A DNA stretch of 64,000 bases, taken from assembly GCA_004561545.1 (NCBI GenBank), contig SFVK01000006.1, positions 62,001-126,000 of the forward strand, written 5' to 3'. How positions within the stretch are numbered: position 1 is the stretch's first letter; every line of letters starts with the position of its first letter. Under the pieces are notes generated by a model, which was not told where the DNA came from, did no database searches, and was given only the letters and a program-made list of their open reading frames with translations. This document shows positions 52,724 to 61,884 of the stretch, in pieces. This stretch comes from a bacterium (GTDB lineage: Bacteria > Bacillota > Clostridia > Oscillospirales > Ruminococcaceae). The translations under genes and the position numbers were made by a program.

Positions 52724-52752
52724 TTGTAAAACGGGGACAGGTAGGGTACAAT
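52724..52752 (+). promoter_or_regulatory. Promoter of the repressor gene
   Basis: TTGTAA (52724-52729), 17 bp, TACAAT (52747-52752), 66 bases before the GTG start. Confidence 0.8.
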
Positions 52753-52818
52753 GAATACAAAAAGACGCGCCCACGGGAAATCCGTGGACGCGATAACGGC
52801 TTGGGGAGGAGCAAAACC

Positions 52819-53346
52819 GTGACGACCGGCGAGAAAATTAAACGGATACGCCGCCATCGGCAGATGACGCAGAAGGAACTGGGCGAAAAGATCGGATTGG
52901 GCGCAGGCGGCGCCAACCGCATTGCCCAGTATGAGATGGGGTACCGAATTCCCAAAAAGCCACTGCTGGAGAAAATGGCCGAAGCGATGAATGTGTCTGC
53001 GATGGCCTTGTCAGAAGGCGGGAACGGCGCTGCTGCCGATATGATGGAACAACTGTTTTGGCTGGATGAGGAAGTGCCCGGCATCATCAATCTGGTCCAG
53101 ACACAGCGGTCAGAAACCCGGTACAATGCCAACCAGGATTTTTCGTTGCGTTATGATGACAATGATGACTGGCCGCCGGACAGCCCTGTGGCCATGTGGT
53201 TCAATTTGACGATCTTGAATGATTTCCTTAAAGATTGGGCGGAAGTGCAGCGAAAACTTCGCCAAGGAGAGATTACCGAAGCAGAATACTTTGAGTGGAA
53301 AATCTGCTGGCCGGAGAGTGCAGACAAAAAGGAATCCAACGGTTAA
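52819..53346 (+). CDS. Cro/CI-type (HTH_3) transcriptional regulator
   Basis: 175 aa with GTG start at 52819, seven bases past GGGGAGGAG. The N-terminal helix-turn-helix spans about residues 4-60 (MTQKELGEKIGLG, RIAQYEMGYRIP). The rest is an acidic, unassigned domain (about 75-170). No RecA-type cleavage site is clear, so induction by SOS autocleavage is not supported. It is divergent from xis and probably represses it through the TTCGCAAA sites. Convergent with the 566-aa protein gene. Confidence 0.9.
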   Translation: MTTGEKIKRIRRHRQMTQKELGEKIGLGAGGANRIAQYEMGYRIPKKPLLEKMAEAMNVSAMALSEGGNGAAADMMEQLFWLDEEVPGIINLVQTQRSETRYNANQDFSLRYDDNDDWPPDSPVAMWFNLTILNDFLKDWAEVQRKLRQGEITEAEYFEWKICWPESADKKESNG

Positions 53347-53405
53347 AGAATTAGTGTTGCGTCCATTTTTTACATCAAAGATGGATGAACTATTAATCCA
53401 ATAAG

Positions 53406-53455
53406 AAGGAACTCTACCTCAGAATCTATAAATAGGATTCTAACGTAGATTCCTT
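53406..53455. terminator. Bidirectional terminator with three nested stems
   Basis: AAGGAA/TTCCTT, TCTAC/GTAGA and AGAATC/GATTCT pair in register across a short TATAAATAG loop. It separates the mobile element's repressor gene from the convergent three-gene operon. Confidence 0.8.
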
Positions 53456-53474
53456 TTCAACGGGAAAGCCGGTA

Positions 53475-55175
53475 TTATTTGATCTTTTGTGTTGTATAGT
53501 TGTCCAGGTGCTTCCCGCAGGAACCGATGATGATTTTGTGGAGATTGCTGTCATAATAGAAATAAATCCGTAAAAGTTTATTGCTGGTAGGGGAGGACTC
53601 GCGGCTCTTGATATGGGCTTGGATATCAATGGTTTTTCCTTGGTATTCATCTGTATATTGGCGCATTAGGGCGGAATCTTTCCGGGTCATGGTGCCTTCG
53701 CCACGAGCTAGACGAAAATTTGAGCTTTGATTGAATTCCTGCTCGACAGAGGCAACGGCATCATCTTCATACAAATCATACAGAAGAGTAGACATTTGAT
53801 AAAGAGCATCCCACAAAATATCCACCCTTGTAGGACAATCCTTCAGGGAATTGAGCCCTCTCTTGGTAAAAGCAATCCGGTCGCCAAAATGAGAAAGAAA
53901 ATATTCTCCGATTTCCTCTGCAGTTTGCGGATATTTGGCAATATTTCGGACCTTGTTGAGCGCCTCTTCCCGCTTGTTCGACAGTGCGGCCGCGTCCCTG
54001 AAAGCATCTTCCTTTGCACGGGATTGGTTTAAATCTGATTTCAACTCATCGATTTTGGCAGCATATTGTTCACGCTCACATTTCCACTGAAACCGTTCGG
54101 CATCTATGGATTCCAGCTGCTGCTGCAAGGCTGTCTCCTTTTCAACGGCGGTGCCTAGAAGTTCATTTTCCACAAAATCCCGATACGCCTTTTTGCGTTC
54201 TTCCGCGGCTGCATCATCATTGAGTTGTCTGCAGTCTTCTGTACGGAACATCTTATCATAAAAGTGGACATCCTGCGCCAGGGCACGCCGGAGAATGTGA
54301 TAGATTTCATCTCCCAATTCGGCAAGCATTCTGGCACTAATGTAGCGATGGCGGTAAGGATCATTGGAATCCTGGATATGTGGGTGAGCGGCATAGACGC
54401 GGATGGCACCAGAATAGCACCCGAAACTGGCGGGGGTGCAGAGCTGGTTCATTTCATGGGAAAACTCAATATCATTGGCGTAATAAATCAAGGCATTTGG
54501 CCCCAGAAGGTTCATGAGTCTGTCCGGGTCTACCAGATTTTGGACTTCCCCGTCTTCCTCGCTCATTTTTCTGGGACTGATATAAATGACAGGAACTTCA
54601 CGGTTCTCGTCGCAGACGATTTTCCAGAAATCCGGAAAAGCCCCGGGCTTTAGCAGCTTGGCTTTCAGGTCAAGAGAATATCCTTCCACGGTGCATTCAA
54701 GCGAATCATCTTTGACAAAAAGCTTGATGATTTTGGGAATGGATGGCTCCGGATGCTTCTCGCAAGGTCCGATAAAACCAGGCCTGTCATTGTAGTAAAT
54801 TACAATGCTGATGGTGGCCTGGTCGGTGGCCTGCTGTTCAAATCCTATTTCTGTTGTCCATTGACGCGGGGCACAGCCGTTTAGAGAAGGCCATGACTCG
54901 ATAATTTTGCAGGCCCAGAAATGCATACCGTCATCCCGCTCATGGTGAACCGACTGAAGGTGCACAATCCCTTCTTCAGAGGTGATTTTTCCCCCGTATT
55001 TCAAGGAAGACCATCTGGAAGTGTCGTTGGGAATGGATTCCCCGTTGCGCCTCCATTTCGGAACCATCCAGATTCTGATTTTCTGGACAAGAAGCCAAAG
55101 AAGATCATTGTCTGGACTTTTGGACTTGATTTGGAATTTCCCTTTGAAAAACAGTGTGGAATTCAAATCTATCAT
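53475..55175 (-). CDS. Unrecognised 566-aa coiled-coil protein, third gene of a candidate defence operon
   Basis: ATG at 55173-55175, ten bases after GGAGG; the earlier TTG overlaps no better site. N-terminal half is beta-rich, with VPVIYISP (about residue 190) and a GAIRVYAAHPH segment near 260. A charged coiled coil covers about residues 340-405 (Glu/Lys/Gln-rich). The C-terminal 80 residues end with LRIYFYYDSNLHKIIIGSCG and KHL, a compact beta pattern loosely like RelE/Gp49-type small nuclease folds; this is weak. No signal peptide or membrane segment. It lies 116 bases after the 373-aa gene on the same strand. Function unknown. Confidence 0.88.
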   Translation of the reverse strand: MIDLNSTLFFKGKFQIKSKSPDNDLLWLLVQKIRIWMVPKWRRNGESIPNDTSRWSSLKYGGKITSEEGIVHLQSVHHERDDGMHFWACKIIESWPSLNGCAPRQWTTEIGFEQQATDQATISIVIYYNDRPGFIGPCEKHPEPSIPKIIKLFVKDDSLECTVEGYSLDLKAKLLKPGAFPDFWKIVCDENREVPVIYISPRKMSEEDGEVQNLVDPDRLMNLLGPNALIYYANDIEFSHEMNQLCTPASFGCYSGAIRVYAAHPHIQDSNDPYRHRYISARMLAELGDEIYHILRRALAQDVHFYDKMFRTEDCRQLNDDAAAEERKKAYRDFVENELLGTAVEKETALQQQLESIDAERFQWKCEREQYAAKIDELKSDLNQSRAKEDAFRDAAALSNKREEALNKVRNIAKYPQTAEEIGEYFLSHFGDRIAFTKRGLNSLKDCPTRVDILWDALYQMSTLLYDLYEDDAVASVEQEFNQSSNFRLARGEGTMTRKDSALMRQYTDEYQGKTIDIQAHIKSRESSPTSNKLLRIYFYYDSNLHKIIIGSCGKHLDNYTTQKIK

Positions 55176-55291
55176 AAATAATAGTCCTCCAACTATCAAA
55201 GTGCCATTCTAGGCTGGCATGCTTTTGAAACGGTATCATAAAAGGAAAGTTGAGATCTTTTAGAGGCCAGCTGTATTCGTTACATATGATC

Positions 55292-56413
55292 CTAATCCAG
55301 CAGCAGTGCAATCTCCTGTAAGGAGCAGCAGGTGGAATGTGCCAGTTTGTTGCGGCAGGTACGAAGAAATTGAACGCGGTTCCGCACAGAATTGTCTGGG
55401 AGGCAAAGCTGGTTGGACTGTAGAAGATAGAAAAGCGTTCCCAGTTCCACGTCCATCAAATCCGTTATTGGCTCACCATACTGTAAGATTTCTCTCGTGT
55501 CCAGCAAGTGCTGGATCTCTTTGCGCCAGGTTCCAATTATTTGAATCCGTCCCATTTCGATGATGGGAAATACCGTCTGCATCTGGGTCTTCCAGACACG
55601 GTAGCTGATCACATCCTGCCGGCCGCTTCTACAGTAATGGAAAATATGATTAGAGGATTCATCGCGTCCGCGGCGGGAAAACTCGGGAAGCGCGGCGAGT
55701 TCCTGGAGCCCATCCCAGATACAGGTTGTCCGAAAATCCATTTTGTGCAGCAATCTGCACGAAACCTCTGCGTCGGCGTCACAGACATTGGCCAGCAGAG
55801 AGGCAATATACCCTTTCCAGACGCTGGTAAGGGAACGGCTTTCTCCCAAAATAACCAGGTTGAACAGTTGGACATCGTAACTGCTGATGTAGTCGGAAAA
55901 CGGAATGAACCGCAGATTGGACGCATTGAAAGAAGGGAGCGTTTCAGGGACTTCCAATACAAAAAGGCCCTCCTGGACAGTATTTGAAGGGAACTGATGA
56001 CAAAACTGGATCCATTGATTGGCAGATTCACTGTCGAGCCCGTTGATCCAGATGATACGGTTTTTCAGCACATGATAGGCGCTCAGATAGGTCTGAATGG
56101 TTGTTTTTCCTTTCTCACGGTAGCCTTTGCTGACGGCAGAGGGAGCAAAGCGGTTTAACAGAAACCGGCCAGGAAGCAGGTGATCGAGATTGTCATCCAC
56201 ATTGTCAATGGATTCGAGAACAACATCGGAATTATCAATCCGGCTACGGAGATCCTGTTGAATGGCGCTGCGCATGGAATGGCGCCAGGGCAGGTCTGGC
56301 GGAACCTGCAGCACCACGCTCCGGTTTTCCTGCAGAGCAGAGGAAACGCTTGTTACAAGGGCGTGAGGCCCTGTGACATTTTGCCACCAAAATTCTTCCC
56401 AGGAAATATTCAT
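55292..56413 (-). CDS. Unrecognised 373-aa protein with a HEPN-like motif
   Basis: Start ATG at 56411-56413 overlaps the preceding stop as ATGA, so it is coupled to the giant ATPase. The N-terminal 240 residues look like a P-loop/AAA-type sandwich that has lost Walker A: the strand VVLQV is followed by PPDLPWRH in place of a GxxGKT loop, and RIIWINGL replaces a Walker B acidic pair. The C-terminus contains RNKLAH (Arg354, His359), fitting the R-x4-6-H motif of HEPN ribonucleases, in a helical context (VQFLRTCRNKLAHS). HEPN proteins are frequent effectors in defence systems. No further homology recognised. Confidence 0.88.
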   Translation of the reverse strand: MNISWEEFWWQNVTGPHALVTSVSSALQENRSVVLQVPPDLPWRHSMRSAIQQDLRSRIDNSDVVLESIDNVDDNLDHLLPGRFLLNRFAPSAVSKGYREKGKTTIQTYLSAYHVLKNRIIWINGLDSESANQWIQFCHQFPSNTVQEGLFVLEVPETLPSFNASNLRFIPFSDYISSYDVQLFNLVILGESRSLTSVWKGYIASLLANVCDADAEVSCRLLHKMDFRTTCIWDGLQELAALPEFSRRGRDESSNHIFHYCRSGRQDVISYRVWKTQMQTVFPIIEMGRIQIIGTWRKEIQHLLDTREILQYGEPITDLMDVELGTLFYLLQSNQLCLPDNSVRNRVQFLRTCRNKLAHSTCCSLQEIALLLD

Positions 56414-59400
56414 GCCTCATCAGCCTCCTTACTTGGGTTGGCAGCATTAGATTCGATATCTCGCTCCAAAGCATCAAAATTTTCGCCGATGATATCCACA
56501 AACATACTGCGGCGAAGGCGGTAGACATGACTGGCAGGCTGACTGAGAATGCCCATTTCAACCATTTCATCCAAGAGTGTGATGAAGCTCTCCTCCGTTT
56601 CATGTTCCAGGCAGCGGATGTCATAAAGTGAGGCGATTTCACGAATCTCGAAAACTTTGAAACCCATCCAATTACTGGAGGCGTCATTGATGGTGTTTAA
56701 ATGGTACAGTACAGTGATGCAGCGGGCAATCATAAAATAGCGGGGGTCGAGTTCCAGGGACCAGCGGAACTTTTCTTTGATGCTTCGATTCAAGTCAGCG
56801 GAATTCATGACGGCACCCAGCTGATCGTCCTGCAGAGTGAAGGGCGGGTTACCGTCCGCGGCATGATAGTATTTGGAATACTGCGCATTCAGCGTCTCAA
56901 CAAGCATATAGCCAAAGAACTGGAGAATACCAGGGTAGTAGTTGGTGTTGGCCAGAATCGTCTCCAGATGGGGATACCGGTCAATTTGAAATCCTAAATA
57001 GGAAAGCGGGCGCGACAACAGCTGAAGGGCGTCCGTGGGGGAAAGGGGCTTGATGCACAGGGGGGTTCCCAGCTGCCCGAAAATACCATTGTCTTTTGTG
57101 GCATTTTTTGCGCGGCAGACATTGTGTAGGCCGGTGAGCACAAATTTGAAATTGTTCCTGGTTTCGCGCCGCAAATTGACAAAGGGCTGGAGCTGATCGT
57201 ATTTGTTATCAGCAATGGCAGCCAAGAAACTGTCCGCCTCGTCAATCAGCAGAAGGAGGGCGGCGATACGGCCACTTTGAAACAGCTTGCTCAGATGCAG
57301 ACAAAGGCTTTTGATAGAGTCGCAGGCAGGCAGAGGAATTTTTCCGTCTGTTTTGCGTACAATTTCCGAAGTGATGGTGGAAATGACGTCAGCTTCTGTT
57401 TTTTGACGGACAATGCAGGTATAAACAGCAAATTCTTTTTTATCCGGTTTCATAAAAAGATTTTCTGCACGTTCCAGCAAGGCGGTTTTGCCCAGCTGCC
57501 GGCCGCCATAGACCACACAGGCACCACCCATATCCATAATGGAAGAAAGCTCTTTGGTCCGGCCGAAAAACATTTCATCGGCGGTGGCACCGGCATCCCG
57601 CACAAAAGGCTGGTAGCTGGTATACGGCAGGGTGCATTTCAACAATGCTGGCAGGCGTTCGGTTTCTTGCTGCATGGCCAGGTAGAGGAACAAAACCTGG
57701 TCAATCAAAAGAAAAGAATTCTGCATGGAGGTCTTCGTATGGAAGTACTCGCCCACCATCCGGCGGTAAGAAATATCCAGAGGCCGGTCGATCAGCACGA
57801 TGGAGAGCTGACGCAAATTCAAAGAACTGATCGTATCTATCAGCTGTCGCTCGGTGAAATTCCCGTACAGGATGACGACATGGAGAGGAGATTTGATCTG
57901 TGTACCAAAAGCGGCGATAGGGTGGCGATAATCGGGCATTCCTTTCGGCGTAGGACGGACCGTGAGCAAAAAGCTATCTTCCTTGCTGTCAGAGTTTGAC
58001 TTGGTGTTCTGGACATCAAGGCCAAGATTCCGGAAGAGCGAACAGATTTGTTCTGGTGAGGAAGCCCCTTTGCGTGAGGGCCAGCATTGCAACAGGTTCC
58101 GGCTGTCTTCCCGCTGGCGGGAAGTCCAGTCTTTGGGCTGATGACGTTCAATGTAAGCCCAGCCGAAATTCTTTAAGGATGATCCGGTAGACCGCTTGCA
58201 TGCTTGGAACAAAGAGTCAGCGGAATGAAGAAATTCACTGAAATAATCCCTGTCTTGCAGACTAGGGTCAAACGCACCGGTAAATTCTTGGTCACCGTTT
58301 TCAAAACGTGTCAGATATTCTTCGGCAACAGCAAAGTTGCGGTCTGTTTCCAAAAGGTGATCAGCTGCTTGCAGCAGGGGGGACTGCGCATTGGATGCAA
58401 GTGCAGTATTGAGCCGCTTGCGCAAGCTGGACTGGCGGATGGACGCAGATACGGTGATTTGCCGCTCCAAAGCTTTCAGAAACTGTCTCCAGCAGGCAAA
58501 GTCCATCCGTTCAAAGAAAGCCGTTTTGTACTGTTCCATAATGCCGGCCAGCGTTTCTTTTTCTGCTTCATTGATCTGATTATAGGTGTAGGAAAGCTCC
58601 AGCGTTTCGCGGAACCGTATGGTGCGTTCTTCGGCGGAATCCGTGGCTTCCTTGCTCTGCTCTTCCGAAATGATATAATCTTCGTCCTTACTGTTCAGGA
58701 AGAGTCCCAGCAATGCCAGCTGATGCAGGTTGTCCTTCAGATTTCCGTCATCCGAGGGATCCAGGGTATCCCCCAGAATATCCGCTTTGATCTCATCCAC
58801 CGGACGCTTGGCGGTGTTGATATGACGTGCCACGTTCCGCCAGGGTTCGTAAAAACGGATGTCGGCAAATTTGGGGTCCAGCCAGGGCGTACCATCATCG
58901 TTGAGGCTGATAACCCCACTGTACAGAAGGTCCGAATAGGTGTCAAACGGATTCCCTTGGCCGGAAAGATAGTCCTGCATGGAAGACAGCATCCAGGACA
59001 AAATGTTGGTATTGGGCTTTTTCCCGAAGGACATGTCTTTTTGCAAGGAAGAAATGATCTTCAGGATATCTTCTTTCAAGCTTTTCAGCCGGGAAAGGTT
59101 TCCTTTCTTCGAGATATTATTGACGTGTTCAATCCAGGAAAGCATCAGTTCAATGCGGATATGGAATTGACGCAGCGCAAGTTCGCGGGCATCGTATTCC
59201 AACCGGAACTTCTTTTTTGTATTGACATTATCCCATTCATCATTCAGGCACTGCTCCAACTTGGCATCATTGAGAAGCCAGGTACTCCCTTGCTTGTCAC
59301 AATAGGCATCCAGCACCAGTTCGACGTATTGAATATCGCTGTCATCAAAGGAAGACTTTGAAATAATTCCCATGCAGGTGTGCAGGTCGCTGCCGGCACC

Positions 59401-61800
59401 AAAACAGGCATTGTAAAGGATGGGCAATGCACGAATCCGTGTCTTGGGGGGCTGGTACGTCAGGTATTGTTTTGCCTGCACACGCAATTTGCTGAGGTAT
59501 GCTTCACTTTCAGACTGACTGCCCAAAGAAGCGATTATAGAAGGTGTAAAGCCAACGGGGGAAATATCGCCCAATTCTATAAACTTGTTGAACAAAGGCT
59601 TAAAGGAAGGAAAATCAGGAAAGTAAACCTCGTAATTGTCAAAAAAATTATGTACCTGATCTCTCAAGCCGTAGTCATAAGGGTTGGTGGGCAGCATGAT
59701 GGCGGAAATGTAGGCAGCCAGGAGGAGCGCGTTATTTCGTTCCATATTGCTTTGACCGCCCGCAAAAGCCGCCATCAACTTTTCGGAGGTGTAAGAAAGA
59801 TCTTCCAGCATGAGGCCGGAAGCAAAACGCAGCTGCTGGGAAAGCTGCAAGCTTTTGGGGCGGTCTTTCTCCAGCCCGGCACCATAGGCCAACAAAACGG
59901 AATTGACCACCGCGGATTTCAGGGAATCCTTTGTGAAGGCCGGCTGGTTCAGGATCCGCAGGATCAAACGGCAGAATGTTTCATCGGAGGGAGTGTCGAC
60001 CGCGTCGGGAAGTTCCTGCAAAGACAAGCTTTCCGTTGCTGAGGCTTTTCCCTCAGCAGAAACAGTGGGCTGCTGCTCAGCGGCTTCAACCGCAGAAGAA
60101 ATGGGCGTATTATCAGGAACCTCCTGTGCATCACCAGCTGCCTGGGAAGCAGGATCCGTGCCGGTGGGAATGCCGGAAACGGTAGGCTCGTCAGGAACAG
60201 GATCGTCCGGGAAATTCTCCGGCGGCAAAGAGGGCACAGCAGCCGGCTTTTTAAAACACTGAAGCCCTTCTTGATCGAGAACAAAGACAGTATCAAACCG
60301 TTGCAAAATCTCATCGGATAAAGAGACAGCATCCCCGACCAGCAAAAGGTTGGGGGAACAGAGCGAATCGGCCGACTCTGCCAGGGGGTACGAAACAAGG
60401 CAACAAGAAAACGTTTGATCCTCAAAAGGGACCAGAATTTGGTAAGAGGTGTTATTCCAGCGGATGGAATGCACGATCTTCTGGTATTGGTCATGATTCA
60501 GCAGCTTCCGCATGGTATACAGATATTGCAAAAGCTGCTCATTGAGCACAAGAGCTTCTTCCAACACCGACAAGGACGCACCCTGGTCAAGCGCAACCTG
60601 GTATTTTCCCAGAGAAACACACCAGAAGGGTTTGTTCTGTGTGTTGCGAAGCTGAATGATGCTTTCCTTGCGCATACACGCTTGGCAATAGTTGGACAGA
60701 CAATAGACAACCCGGTCTTCGCCATTGAAGCTGTATCCAAAACGAAGTAGGTATCCCTTGTTGACGAGTAATGTTACAGCGGTTTCAATTTGAGTTAAGT
60801 TCTTTTCGGTCTCGTCAAAGGCATCCAGGCATACACACACCAAATACAGTTGATGTGCAGTGAGGATTCCCATGTTTGTGAAAATGGGTACTATTATTTG
60901 GATATCGCGCTGGGCCTTCGCAAGCCGGGTAATTTCTTTCTTAAAGGCTGAGGCACTAATGGAGCCTTTTTGCGGGTGGTTGGTGGGCTTGATGGCTGTA
61001 TTGGCGATGGTGTTATCACCGGAAGGAACGACATCTGTATCCTCACCGGTATCCGAAAGGCCACCCTTTTTCGGGGCGTCAGGCGACACAGCATCCGGAT
61101 GGGCAGGATTTGCAACCTCAGCTGAGGTGGAATCAGCCAGGGAAGGCGCTTGTTTCTCTACCTCGACTGAAGAAGATACGGCCGGGGGAACATCGGTATT
61201 TTGAGAAGAGGAACCAAGATAATAATTGCCGGATGCCAGGCCCAACTGTACAATGGGAGGGTAATTCTTGCCGATATTCATCAGCAGGTCAATGCCGTCA
61301 GGCGTTTGGCTGACATTTTTCATTTTCAAAGCGGCCAAAAAGGTCTCCGGGGCCTCGGTCTCCGGCAGAATTTCATGGATGTTTGTTTCATCAATCTGAT
61401 GCAGTAATTCCGCTGCCTTTTCCTGGAAGGGACGCAATCCTTCGGTGTACTCAGCCAGCATGGATTCTACATGGATAAACTGGTTCAATATTTCTTTTGC
61501 ATATTCGACCTGCTCATGAACTTTACGGGATTGGCTGTCAACAGCGGCATCAACCAGCGCAGAAACACTGCTGCCCAAGGGAGGAAGAGCTTCCGGAATG
61601 GTCAACTCCTCAGCTGCGGTGAAAATTCCATTATATTGATTGCGTAAATCGGCAATATCGGTGTTGAAGGCAGACAGAGCAGTTTCTGTGGGAACTCTAC
61701 CTTCGGAGACTGTCTGAAGCAAAGTGTAGGCCTGCTCTTTTACCTGATCTGCTTTCTGATGGAAAAGATCTAACAGGGAATTTAATTCCGGGATGTTCAT
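56410..61800 (-). CDS. Giant 1796-aa P-loop ATPase, first gene of a candidate defence operon
   Basis: ATG at 61798-61800 after GGGAGAGG. Helical N-terminus (about residues 1-150); Ser/Pro/Glu-rich linkers about 200-290 and 565-640; a winged-helix-like part about 300-390 with Cys pairs (YCQACMR); a large helical middle (about 650-1250); an alpha/beta stretch (about 1290-1400, VVILYGNFTERQLIDTISSL); then an AAA_16/STAND-like ATPase with Walker A YGGRQLGKTALLERA (about 1430-1440) and Walker B LLLLIDEADSF (about 1517), and a C-terminal winged helix (about 1740-1780). The FFGRTKEL segment before Walker A is typical of signal-transducing NTPases. It fits a sensor/transducer rather than an enzyme of metabolism. 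Not matched to a named system. Confidence 0.9.
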   Translation of the reverse strand: MNIPELNSLLDLFHQKADQVKEQAYTLLQTVSEGRVPTETALSAFNTDIADLRNQYNGIFTAAEELTIPEALPPLGSSVSALVDAAVDSQSRKVHEQVEYAKEILNQFIHVESMLAEYTEGLRPFQEKAAELLHQIDETNIHEILPETEAPETFLAALKMKNVSQTPDGIDLLMNIGKNYPPIVQLGLASGNYYLGSSSQNTDVPPAVSSSVEVEKQAPSLADSTSAEVANPAHPDAVSPDAPKKGGLSDTGEDTDVVPSGDNTIANTAIKPTNHPQKGSISASAFKKEITRLAKAQRDIQIIVPIFTNMGILTAHQLYLVCVCLDAFDETEKNLTQIETAVTLLVNKGYLLRFGYSFNGEDRVVYCLSNYCQACMRKESIIQLRNTQNKPFWCVSLGKYQVALDQGASLSVLEEALVLNEQLLQYLYTMRKLLNHDQYQKIVHSIRWNNTSYQILVPFEDQTFSCCLVSYPLAESADSLCSPNLLLVGDAVSLSDEILQRFDTVFVLDQEGLQCFKKPAAVPSLPPENFPDDPVPDEPTVSGIPTGTDPASQAAGDAQEVPDNTPISSAVEAAEQQPTVSAEGKASATESLSLQELPDAVDTPSDETFCRLILRILNQPAFTKDSLKSAVVNSVLLAYGAGLEKDRPKSLQLSQQLRFASGLMLEDLSYTSEKLMAAFAGGQSNMERNNALLLAAYISAIMLPTNPYDYGLRDQVHNFFDNYEVYFPDFPSFKPLFNKFIELGDISPVGFTPSIIASLGSQSESEAYLSKLRVQAKQYLTYQPPKTRIRALPILYNACFGAGSDLHTCMGIISKSSFDDSDIQYVELVLDAYCDKQGSTWLLNDAKLEQCLNDEWDNVNTKKKFRLEYDARELALRQFHIRIELMLSWIEHVNNISKKGNLSRLKSLKEDILKIISSLQKDMSFGKKPNTNILSWMLSSMQDYLSGQGNPFDTYSDLLYSGVISLNDDGTPWLDPKFADIRFYEPWRNVARHINTAKRPVDEIKADILGDTLDPSDDGNLKDNLHQLALLGLFLNSKDEDYIISEEQSKEATDSAEERTIRFRETLELSYTYNQINEAEKETLAGIMEQYKTAFFERMDFACWRQFLKALERQITVSASIRQSSLRKRLNTALASNAQSPLLQAADHLLETDRNFAVAEEYLTRFENGDQEFTGAFDPSLQDRDYFSEFLHSADSLFQACKRSTGSSLKNFGWAYIERHQPKDWTSRQREDSRNLLQCWPSRKGASSPEQICSLFRNLGLDVQNTKSNSDSKEDSFLLTVRPTPKGMPDYRHPIAAFGTQIKSPLHVVILYGNFTERQLIDTISSLNLRQLSIVLIDRPLDISYRRMVGEYFHTKTSMQNSFLLIDQVLFLYLAMQQETERLPALLKCTLPYTSYQPFVRDAGATADEMFFGRTKELSSIMDMGGACVVYGGRQLGKTALLERAENLFMKPDKKEFAVYTCIVRQKTEADVISTITSEIVRKTDGKIPLPACDSIKSLCLHLSKLFQSGRIAALLLLIDEADSFLAAIADNKYDQLQPFVNLRRETRNNFKFVLTGLHNVCRAKNATKDNGIFGQLGTPLCIKPLSPTDALQLLSRPLSYLGFQIDRYPHLETILANTNYYPGILQFFGYMLVETLNAQYSKYYHAADGNPPFTLQDDQLGAVMNSADLNRSIKEKFRWSLELDPRYFMIARCITVLYHLNTINDASSNWMGFKVFEIREIASLYDIRCLEHETEESFITLLDEMVEMGILSQPASHVYRLRRSMFVDIIGENFDALERDIESNAANPSKEADEA

Positions 61801-61855
61801 TATAGTCCTCTCCCTTTTTGGTAATGCAATTATCCTGTCGACAAAATATATTGTT

Positions 61856-61884
61856 ATTGTATATTTTTTGACACATTTCGTCAA
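61856..61884 (-). promoter_or_regulatory. Promoter of the three-gene candidate defence operon
   Basis: Minus strand: TTGACG (61879-61884), 17 bp, TACAAT (61856-61861), about 56 bases before the giant ATPase start. Confidence 0.85.

Noticed and set aside
53475..61800. Assignment of the three-gene operon to BREX, DISARM, Zorya, Druantia or CoCoNuT systems
   Set aside because: None of their hallmark proteins (PglZ, PglX, DrmA/B, ZorA/B, McrB/C-type GTPase) is visible in these three sequences.
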